A stretch of 64,000 nt of DNA from Hypomesus transpacificus (Eukaryota; Chordata; Actinopteri; Osmeriformes; Osmeridae), in NCBI RefSeq assembly GCF_021917145.1, contig NC_061074.1:1005102-1069101 (forward strand). Direction: 5' to 3'. Made by a program: the position numbers and the translations under genes. Shown here in pieces: positions 36,601 through 45,852 of this stretch. The number at the start of each line of letters is the position of its first letter. Positions within the stretch are counted from its first letter, which is position 1. The notes beneath the pieces were generated by a model. The model saw only the letters and a program-made list of their open reading frames with translations, was not told where the DNA came from and did no database searches.

Positions 36601-37867
36601 CATTGGCTCAAAAACACACAAGCTTTGTTCTCAAGCTCATCAACATCATGTGTTTCTTTGGCACATGCTCTCTAGTTGCCAGAAGGGGACTGGAGGATAA
36701 ACAGATAGTGTGGCCCATCTCCTTGTGCTGCTGAAGTCAAGGGTACTCAGCAAGGCCAAACACTGCTCATAGAGCCCCCCCATCCCCCTTCTAACCACAT
36801 AGACAAGTTCATACACCCCTAAGTATGAATCAGGATTTAGCCTGAGCTCTCTGAGCAGAGGGTGACTAACCTCTATTGGGCAAAAACACATTTCTATTCA
36901 CACAAACCATGACACGATCCAAGGAATGTAATGTCATTTCTGTGAGGCATATGCAAAGAAAAGAAGACTGAAGCTTCACGGCGAACACAAATGGTGGACA
37001 GCTGACCAGCTCTGGCTGTATGCCAAGAGTGAAGCGTTACACAACCGAACCCAAATTGTTTTATAGATTAGACCGTATAAACCATTTACTGACTTAATTA
37101 ATCTAGATCACCCCCAGTGTTCAAAACCTTAATGTTTATACTCAATTCACTGCATTCAATCCATTTACTAAAACACAAAATCAACACAGGGGATCATTCC
37201 AACCAGGCTGAATCGGGCTGGGCCAGATTGGGCCCAGTGTTTTTCACGACCACAGCCATAAAAGTGGGGAGACAGAAGTCTGTCTAGTAAACCCAAAACT
37301 GATCAATAAGTTGCTGTCAGGCAATCAAAGTTGATCCTAGGTTTAGATTTGAATGTACCTGTACATGAAGGCTAACTGTTACAATAAGCTTTTAAACACG
37401 AAACTTCAAACTAGAAATCAAGCACTTCATGAACACAGTCTAATAAATAAAAGCACTTTAAAAACACTGTGTGTAAAACACAACCGAGTCGTGAAGGTGT
37501 GAAGTCCTGAACCGATACCGACCTCTCTGCAGCAGCCCTGCGGTCCTCAGGAAGAGGAAAGGCACAGCCCATCACGCTCCGGGGCGCCTGGCCCACCAAG
37601 CAGCCAGGCCGCTGCTGCCTCACAGGACCTCCACACACAGAAGACGTGGGCCTTCTGCTCCACTACATGCAGTGGAGTCGCCCAGAGCGCTCCCGCAATC
37701 CCAGCCACCACACGCAGTCCTCACGCAGACTGCCTCGGAAATGAACAGCATCTGTTCTTCACAACATTCTCCACCCTATCCCCCCCCCACCCCCCCACAC
37801 ACACACACGTTTGGCAACAACCGAAGACACAATGGTGGGAAACAGCCTTTCTCATAAAAACCTGTGT

Positions 37868-37925
<58 letters not shown>

Positions 37926-39965
37926 AAACACTCCAACTTGTGAAGGCTAAGGCATGCCTTCGCCATCCCCCATCCCGTTCTCTTTTCAATCCCAAACTAT
38001 GCCAGGCTCAAGAAAACTACTTCTAGAACTAACTACTTCTTCACCAGTCTGTGGCCCATTCAAGAGGGAGTACGGTGAATAGGTGTTTTACCCCCCCACC
38101 CCCACCCCCCCGTGTCCCTCCCCTATCCATCTGGAGAAGAGGGAATGTGCTCGCTAATAGCAACCTCATTTATCATAAAACTTGCAAAATGCCTCTTCCC
38201 AGAGCAGCACAGACAAAGTTAGACAAAAGGGGGGGGGGGGGGGACAAAAGCAAACAACTAAGAGCGGATAAAGAGAGAGGCCTCCTTGTGGTTCTGCTCG
38301 GCTCGCCCCTGTGAGCGTCTGCAGTGAGACGTTGCTCGGCCTGCTCACTAGCTCTCCGGGGAACTTTCAAATGGGTCTGGACCCACAACACAAGCAAGCA
38401 AAGGAGAGGCATGGACACGCCCCCATCACACCCAGTTAGGTAACCTGAGCACATATCGGGGGGAGGGTGGAACTAGTATGGTACTTCCTGGAGCTGAACC
38501 AGGCGGACTGTTTTGTCAAATCAATCCAGCCAATCACGACTCTAGGTGTTTTCAGAGTGAGGTATCTGAAGAGCAGAATAACAGAGTGTCTGACTTACAT
38601 GTGACATGTTCCCATGAACCCCATAACTTGTAAATCCCTCTTCTGCCCCAGAGCACAAACCCCCACACACACACCGTACTCATCCCTCTCTCTGAACTCA
38701 CAAGTTCCTGATCCCTGGAAGAATTGTATTGATTTATTCAAAAGTGTGATTTGCATAAATTCATCCCACCCATCACTGACACCCCTCACTCTGCCCCCCG
38801 CTAACTCCTCAGCCAATGGGACAGCACGGCTCGAGTGTCCATCGATCACAGTTCTTGGGGTCGTGGGCTGATCAGTCTGGCCATAGCCTATAGGGTACAC
38901 GTTCGCTGGGCTGGAGGAGAGGCCAGACAATCTTCGTACTGATAATAACTGATTAACGGGGTTAGGAGCAGCACGTTAACACTGGAGCAAAAGCCACTCA
39001 CACTGAAACAGGTCGACACGAGAGTAAACAAAGGTCACTGCAGGCTGGAACATTTAACTTGAACTTGCATACACCCAAGAGTGCCCTCCCAACTTGCACG
39101 ATGTGCACAACCTTATGATAGCTAACGTAACAGATCTGGTTCTGAGATGTCAATTGACAGCCCTAAGCCTATCTTTACATAGCCTCAGGCTCAGATGGCT
39201 GAGCGGTTAAGGAATCGGGTTACCAATCAGAAGGTTGCCGGTTTGATTCCCGGCCGCGAAAAATGACGTGTCCCTGGGCGAGGCACTTCAGCCTACTTGC
39301 CTCAGGGGAATGTCCCTGTACTTACTGTAAGTTGTCTCTTAGCATATGCTAAATGACAATGTAAATATTATGGAAAATGTAACCTGTTTTATAATTAGAG
39401 TGTTGCCCCTCTTACACCAAATGCACAGCACCTGTTCGTACAACAGAGCTCTATGAAATCCTAATTTCATTTTCGGATTTTCTCCACTTGTTGCTGCTCT
39501 TCAACACAGGCTTTTATGTAACTTTTTGTTCTTGTTTTCCTACATAGGATTCTTTACAATGTTTCTCATAAAATCTGAGTGATATGATGAGCAACAGTAT
39601 TATCGGTTTACAGTGTTAATATCAGATTACTGTCAATTTTGTGCTTTTCCAATCACTGAAATTATAGTGTAATCCCCAGTATAGCCACAGTTCCATAGAA
39701 AACTATAGTGCTGTCATAGAATGAGCAGAATGCTTAACATATTGAGGCTTGCTTCCAGGGCCAATGTGTCAACTTCACAAAGAGCGACTCACGGTGTATC
39801 AAGCTTTTTAAACTCTGGGATGGGTTCGGCCTTCTTGCGGGACATGAACCAGTAGATGACGAGGCCAGCGATGAGGGTGAAGAGGAAGACGTCCAGATTA
39901 CTGAGGAAGGGCTCCTCTTCTGCAGGCTCCGGGGGCTGGAGGATCTCTGGCTCAGAGTCTGCCAT
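30687..39965 (-). CDS. por: NADPH-cytochrome P450 reductase (675 aa)
   Basis: ER-membrane diflavin enzyme passing electrons from NADPH through FAD and FMN to P450s, heme oxygenase and squalene epoxidase. Exons in gene order: 39793-39965, 35629-35677, 35005-35133, 34635-34784, 33847-33971, 33632-33721, 33422-33520, 32890-33006, 32641-32759, 32292-32473, 32057-32206, 31678-31945, 31134-31279, 30914-30999, 30687-30831; 2028 nt, all in phase. N-terminal membrane anchor at about 24-41 followed by SRKK. FMN domain motifs: [53 protein letters not shown] and NADPH motifs: [57 protein letters not shown]. It ends DIWS, keeping the conserved penultimate Trp. Length matches the family (human about 677-680). 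The first intron between coding exons is 4.1 kb. Identity is certain. Confidence 0.5.
31385..31592 (+). mobile_element. tRNA-derived SINE in por intron
   Basis: Head TCAGATGGCTGATCGG (box A-like), then AATCAGAAGGTTGCCGG and a degenerate box B (GAACGATTCC). The tail CTTCACCCTACTTGCTTC and GTCCCTGTACTTACTGTAAG is shared with the copies at 39187 and 21017. It lies in the intron between por exons 31678-31945 and 31134-31279, opposite to the gene. Confidence 0.5.
35216..35600. repeat. 35-bp minisatellite in por intron, about 11 copies
   Basis: Unit starts GCCTGCCCTCCCAGTAACAG and continues ACAGCTTCTTTACTT (35 bp), with small variants (CATACAG, TTCCTT, TACAT). It fills most of the intron between por exons 35629-35677 and 35005-35133. 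On the minus strand, which is the gene's sense, it shows no splice consensus. Confidence 0.5.
37866..37923. repeat. (CA)29 microsatellite
   Basis: An uninterrupted CA run of about 58 bp in the first por intron. Confidence 0.5.
39187..39375 (+). mobile_element. tRNA-derived SINE in por intron (best-preserved copy)
   Basis: A tRNA-like head, probably Leu/Ser type, with box A TGGCTGAGCGG and box B GGTTTGATTCC, then a shared unique tail (CACTTCAGCCTACTTGCCTC, ATGTCCCTGTACTTACTGTA) ending in TAAATGACAATGTAAAT. Three copies of this family are in the window. Confidence 0.5.
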
Positions 39966-41107
39966 GTTTACGCTGCAGGGGCTGCAGGGACAAGGGAAAC
40001 CGTGTTGGTTTATATGACAGCACATCCGAATGCTTCTAATCCTCAATCCAGCTAGTATGTAACTATCCTTTCATCATGTTAATCAATGTAGATATCCGTG
40101 TTCCAGCCAATCCCTATGACATGTTGGATGTATGCATTACGCAGTGGTCCTAAATCCCCCTTTCTAGGAATACACACAAGGATTAAAAAATGTGTGCACG
40201 GTTTTTATATCTCGGCTAATGTTTTTCTTGGTATCCTTGCTAACTAGATCCCATAGAAATGTCTCAGTATTCCCAATGGATTAAATTAGCTGAGCAACAT
40301 GAGACATAACAACTGAAGAGTCGTTATCTACGTGAGTAAACCACTTTCAGATCAGGGGTTTGTTGATTCTGGCTAAACCAAGTGTAACAGAAAAAGAACA
40401 AACTACTGATCTGGGAATTAGGAAATGGCGATTCATCTTTTATAGTGTTAGGCACATTATGTCAGTACTTCAGGACAGTGCTGATAATGTATGCTGAAAT
40501 GTAAAATTCACTTTTACATGCTATCGGTTATTTTGCAATCGACACAATACGAGTGCAATCACTGATAGGCTACCACTCATACTAGTATGTATTATGTGAT
40601 GTGTAGGTGGTCATAAAATGTAGAAATGTTGTATATTTGTAATGTTTGCCGTACTGTACACATGCCCTGCTCACCATATAACTTAAAAGTAGCTAGTTAT
40701 TTAAAAGCTGTGCCTGATCTTATAAGAGTAACTTAGCTTGTAAAAACCTACTGCCAGCAAATGAAGACACAACTTAAATCATTGTGTATTTTTCATGACC
40801 AAAACATGGTACTTGGTAGCTAGCTTGCTAAGTAGCTAACTGGGTATCCCATCTGCCTAACTAGGTATGTAAGCTAGCTAGATGGCCGATATACTAGTAG
40901 CTTGAATTACAACGTACTACTGCTGGTACAGTATGCTTAAATAACCACACAAAGTTTGATAATAGATTTTGAATAATTTTGATCGATTGCAAACACGTGT
41001 ACAATTTACGGCATCAGGTAAATTTACCAAATTGAACATCATAGTAAAAAAACTGTATATATTGGTTTGACAAAAACGTTAGGCTAAGTAACTTTATAGT
41101 TTCTTAC

Positions 41108-41330
41108 CTTATAGTCACTGTCAAGCTAAAGAACGCTAGTCAATGAGGAAACTTTTCTGGACTGAAGACTAAACCAAACCTCTCCCCGGAAGGGGGGTTT
41201 GTAGTTATTACTCAAAACTAAGTGACGGTCAGATTCTGTTAATCGACGAGTTTGCACTGAGAGTTGTGTAAACTCATACTTACAGCATGTCTGGCAACGT
41301 AATAAGATCAAATGCCAGCTTGCACCGAAC
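41108..41330 (-). promoter_or_regulatory. Possible por non-coding first exon / promoter region
   Basis: A good minus-strand donor (AAG/GTAAGAAAC, exon end at 41108) lies 1.1 kb upstream of the por start-codon exon, which itself begins after a CCCTGCAG acceptor. A 5' UTR exon ending here would fit. The transcription start is not visible; inferred only. Confidence 0.5.
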
Positions 41331-41689
41331 ACATTCCAAAAATGGACTCGCCCAAGAATTACTTAATGACGTTAGCATACATAACGACCAATAAATCAGA
41401 GTGCACCAGGCCACGGGTCAATGTTATGCAATCCACACTTTAAAAAGAACTGTATGTTCCTAAGACAACCTTCAGTTATTTTGAGTATTCTTGTGTACAT
41501 TTTCTAGATTTGAAACTTTTAGGAGTTAACAATTAACCCACTAAATATGTATAAGTTATACTTTGAACAAAAGGGTCTTCAGGTCTCTTTCCTGTAACTC
41601 GATACTATATAGGCTACATCATAAATAATTGGATGGTACCCTGTCTATGACAGAGATGATATAGGCCTAATATTTTAAATTAGTTGACT

Positions 41690-42126
41690 TGTGTTCATCT
41701 TTTATTGTGTTCATTGTTCACGTAAACCTACAAATGTGTCTTGTGACCTATATCTAAGTACAACATACTTTGTCACTGTAAAGAGTACATTTTAAACATA
41801 TGAAAAATATTGCTCCATAACTACTACTGTATTCAAATTATCACAATTAAAACAGTTTTCTTGTCATTATTTAATTAATGTATTACAAAACTTTCTTCAA
41901 TGACAATGTCACCATAAAGGAATCGTTCATTTAATTTCTCCATCCATAAATCTAAGGTGGCAATCAAAACATTGAATGAGTAAACTGCTGTAGAAAAAAA
42001 AGAATCATAGTCAAAATATCAAACTTTTGTAGACACCAACAACCTAGACTTAGACATGGTTGTAAAAGGGACACTTTTTGATTTGACCATGTGCCAACAT
42101 CATTCCTCTCATCCTTCCTTTCTACA
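41690..42126 (-). other. tmem120a 3' UTR with AATAAA (inferred)
   Basis: Minus-strand AATAAA at 41701-41706 about 420 nt after the stop codon. The short spacer from there to the possible por first exon contains no gene. Confidence 0.5.
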
Positions 42127-45035
42127 TTACTGACTCTTGGACTTGATCTGGCTCTTGCTCTTTAACTTCTGGCGGACGACTGCCACTGTTGTGAAGAAGT
42201 TCCCCATGAAGAGGACCAAGAAGCAGACACCACATGTCCAAACCTGGAGCCGGGACATGACAAAAAAGCACAATTTAAATATCGATGCATTGCCATTTTG
42301 AATTTCTTTATGAATACCTTCATGTAAATACAACCATTTTCTAAACAAAGCCCTAGCTCTCTACATTGTAAACACCAGCAGTGTATCTATGTGATATCCA
42401 TGCATGCGCCATTTGCCAACGGGAATTTCCCACTACTAAATGTCCAATGATGAATGGACAACTTTTGAGGGCGAGGGGCTTAGCAATTATATTGCATGCC
42501 ACTACTTTGTGATAGACTACATCACTGGTTAACTTATTCCAGTACCCTGGGGACATCACGTGGATGTTGGACCCTCTTTAATTATCATCTGAATAACATC
42601 TGGGGTTTATAAGAGGTCTTTTGGGGGAGCAGGGCTAGGGCACACTGTGGGGTTTATAAGAGGTCTTTTGGGGGAGCAGGGCTAGGGAACACTGACCTGC
42701 CACTCTTTACAGTCTGGGAGCTGGGCCATTCTGAACAGGACAAGCCCATTGTAGAGCTGCCAGAACTGCAACACAGAGAATGTAATGCAGTTGAAATCTT
42801 AGCCTGTTGTTCACATAAATGCAGATTCATGAATGCAAAAAAAGTCCAGGGTTCATCAGAACATGACGAAGCAAAATGAAAACCCATAATTGAAGACTAA
42901 GCACATTCAACAAATGTGACCAATTGTGCAAGTGGTGTGAGCTGGAAAGCATGACCCTGACAGAGCATGGACTGTACTCACATGACCAAAAAACAGGAAG
43001 GGAAGAAGAAACGTCAGCCCTCTCCACATCCAAGACTGAAACCCCTCTGAAAGACAACACCATAGAAGAAGTAAGAAATCCAGTTCTAAACGTCAAAATC
43101 CTCGTCAAGCATACGGCTTGTATGTTTGTCTCACCCACAGTCAGGTCCATGTTGTGTCTCTCTCCGAGGGCTCTTAGTCTGTACAGACAGCCGCTCTGAT
43201 AATAGCACTGCAGACACTGTACAAAACCTTCAAGGCAGGCAAACACATTCCCTCACAGGATAAATCTTTCAACGCTGACATTTGATTCAAGTATAACGTT
43301 TTCCTCAGTGCTTGTATTCCCATTTCTATGTTGTTTAATAACTTACTTTGATACAAGGAGTAGGCAAGGAACAGGTTCCTGAAGGTGTGGTACAAGACGC
43401 CATCAGGCCTAAAAGTGAGAAGGTTTGGATTGAATGCTACCATCGGAAAGGTTTTGCCATCACTGTGAACAGTTTGCATTTTACAATATCCATGCTTGAC
43501 TAAGGACCTGTATGCCGACCTGTCAGCACTGGTGCTCACCATGTCAGCATGACTCCAGAGAGGAAGGCAGAGACATAATGATGGAAAACCCACCAGCCTT
43601 TGATTCTGAAATAATAAGGAGGCCTAGTCATTTACAAAAGGGGATCATGACAATGAGGGAGCAAAGTGAAAGAGCTGTATTGCAACAAGGTACTCTTGAA
43701 TGTTGCAGTGAAACATTCTAAAAGCTCATATTGATGTGGCTTATGTGAATCCCAACCCAGGAAAAGGACCTGGAGCCATTGCTGATCAGGATGCTCTCAC
43801 GGATGGTCAAGGTGCAGTAGTACCAGACCAGCAAGAAGTTCAGGATAGCATCAACAAACCTACACACAAGGACCACACCAACATCTTAGAGAACAGCATA
43901 GAAAAGCAGAGCTGGATGTAAAAGGAAATGCTATAAGTGAAAAAGGATTCTCGAATGAATACACTTACCGGTAACTCACAAAGAAAGTGCATATGAAGGA
44001 GAAAAGTAGCAGAATCATCGTGAGACACAACTTAAACTTTTCATATTCATCTTTGTAAGCAAATCTGTGGAGAAATATGTTATAAACATGTTATCAACAT
44101 ATTTTCAATTGTTCAATGAGATCAGATCCAGCTAATAGGGGCGTTTCACATTCTAGAGTGGTATGGGAGCAGGTTTTATATGTATGTATTTATATATATA
44201 TAATTATTATTATTTTTATATGCAAATGCCTGTTGTCTTTTCTATTTGAATTATTTTTCTTACTTTAATTGCTTGCTCAGAAGAGTAACACTAACGTTCC
44301 CCAGAACAAGATTCAGATACAGCCTGCAATATAGGAGATGGGAATTAACAAATATATAAACATAAGTGCATCCTTTATGGTCTACAAATTACGAAAGATA
44401 AAGCAGGAAGTCATACTTTAGAAAATACATTTTAAAAACATTGTCAGGAAAAACAGGCATTTAGCTCATTGATAGATAGAAAAGCTAAGCTGTGAAGAGC
44501 AAAGGAAAGCAAGGGCATAACATTGTGACATCCGTACCCATTCTTCTTTGGAAGGAAAGCCTCCATCTCAAAGAAAATGTTGGGTCTGGCTTTGATATTG
44601 TCCTTGATTCCATCTAAGGTTTCTATCTCGTCTTCACTCAGTCCTTTACATCTGTTTGACAACAAATGTATTACTAGGCCTTGAAAACAGGTTATATTAA
44701 ATTAAATGGGTTTCTGTGATGACTTGTCTGTGGATGTGTGGTCACTTACTTTTTCATTAACCAAGACAATTCCTTTAGTCTTTTCTTCTGACGTGCAATA
44801 GAAGATGAGACATTGCTTTGCAGCTTAGATATTTCATTTAGTTTCTGCAAGTACAACCGATGTGTCTCCTAGAAAGTAAAAATCGTGTTGTTTTTTGTTA
44901 AATTAAACAGGACTTTATTGTAATAGTGTACCTTTCAATTATTTACAATTCTAATATACAAAGTCGAACCTGAATTTGCTGATACTCTTCGTCGAGGGCA
45001 TTCCATTCATCGAGGGCCTCAGTTAGACTTGACAT
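42127..45035 (-). CDS. tmem120a: Transmembrane protein 120 (TMEM120A type), 338 aa
   Basis: Nuclear-envelope/ER multi-pass membrane protein with a fatty-acid-elongase-like fold; TMEM120A (TACAN) has been linked to fat-cell differentiation and debated as a mechanosensitive channel. Exons in gene order: 44970-45035, 44750-44868, 44538-44651, 44264-44323, 43969-44064, 43770-43859, 43540-43605, 43347-43408, 43135-43227, 42982-43046, 42697-42765, 42127-42243; 1017 nt, all in phase. An N-terminal coiled coil (about 1-95, [13 protein letters not shown]) is followed by six or so membrane segments. Signature stretches: [93 protein letters not shown]. Residues mix A- and B-type features ([15 protein letters not shown] are B-like). 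Symbol A rests mainly on its place beside por. Confidence 0.5.
42601..42694. repeat. 47-bp tandem duplication next to a tmem120a splice donor
   Basis: Two copies (42601-42647 and 42648-42694) differ by one base (GGGCACACTG versus GGGAACACTG). The second copy abuts the donor of exon 42697-42765, so the first intron bases on the minus strand (GTCAGTGTTCCC) lie largely in the repeat. Confidence 0.5.
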
Positions 45036-45852
45036 ATTTCTGAAATTATTTTATTTTTCCACCTATTCTCAATTTACCAAAGTAGATGACAGTTGTTCTG
45101 TTCTCCAACCTGTTAGGAACGTGAAACCCGATTAGGTTAAAGTGCACTGTTAGTACTTAAGGTGTGCACATCCACAGCTGGTTTATGACTATTCTGAACT
45201 TTGACAGACTGGGTTTGATGATTTTAAACTGGACATTGTTCACGCTATCATTTAACACATCACAATCCTGGATTGATGGCTTGGGTTTCAACACTGAACA
45301 AACTCTATTGAACCTCTTGTATGATAGTGTTGGATTAAAGTAAATATGTTATAATCGACGCAGTTTAATAAACAAACGCTAAATGGCAAAAATGACAAGG
45401 TTCCAAGACTAAATGACTCAATATTGGTATGGCACTGACGCACCTATGTAGTCTGTATTGCGCATGCGCAATGTTTTGCTGTAAATACTGAGCTTCCTTG
45501 ACAGTCGGTAATGTCAAAAACACTGACGATCACTGGATTGAACACTTGAAAAACTTACCATCGGAAAGACAACTTTTTGTAAACGGTTTGTTAATGTCTT
45601 TGTCCAGGCTCATACAGTTGGCTTACTACGCTTATATTTACTTAGGTAAGCTAGCTAGTTAGACTAACGTGTTTGCCAGTACTAGCTCTAGCTAGTCTTC
45701 AGTAATAGCCTACTGAAAGGGGTTGTTAAAAAAAATGGCTTGTCTAGCATATCTACAAATACTATTGTAGTAATATAGTGCTAGCACTAGAGTAAAGTGT
45801 ATGCTTTTGAGTTCATGTCCTGTTAATCCTGTCATACTGTAGGACAACAGAG
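45036..45852. promoter_or_regulatory. Shared divergent promoter region, tmem120a / gdpd1
   Basis: The two start codons face away from each other, 817 bp apart. The interval holds the perfect palindrome TTGCGCATGCGCAA (45458-45471), which includes the NRF1 consensus TGCGCATGCGCA. A plus-strand donor (ACTTAG/GTAAGC, exon end 45645) with an acceptor at 45841-45842 gives gdpd1 a plausible 5' UTR exon. A minus-strand donor (GATG/GTAAGT, exon end 45559) could do the same for tmem120a. No TATA box was seen. Confidence 0.5.
45458..45471. promoter_or_regulatory. NRF1-type palindromic site
   Basis: TTGCGCATGCGCAA is a perfect 14-bp palindrome containing YGCGCAYGCGCR without mismatch. NRF1 commonly drives TATA-less housekeeping and bidirectional promoters; binding here is inferred. 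Confidence 0.5.

Larger units (their letters stand above)
35678..39792 (-). other. por first intron (4.1 kb)
   Basis: No additional exon was recognised on either strand. It contains a CA run (37866-37923), poly-C/poly-G runs near 38091-38112 and 38229-38243, and a SINE at 39187-39375. Confidence 0.5.

Noticed and set aside
39187-39260. Possible tRNA gene (also 52896-52975)
   Set aside because: Box A and B are present, but the cloverleaf is imperfect and each is followed by a repeat tail. They are SINE heads.
43021-43035. tmem120a exon start at 43035 (TTTCAG before TCTTGG)
   Set aside because: It loses the conserved EGFQ and breaks the phase; the acceptor at 43047-43048 restores both.
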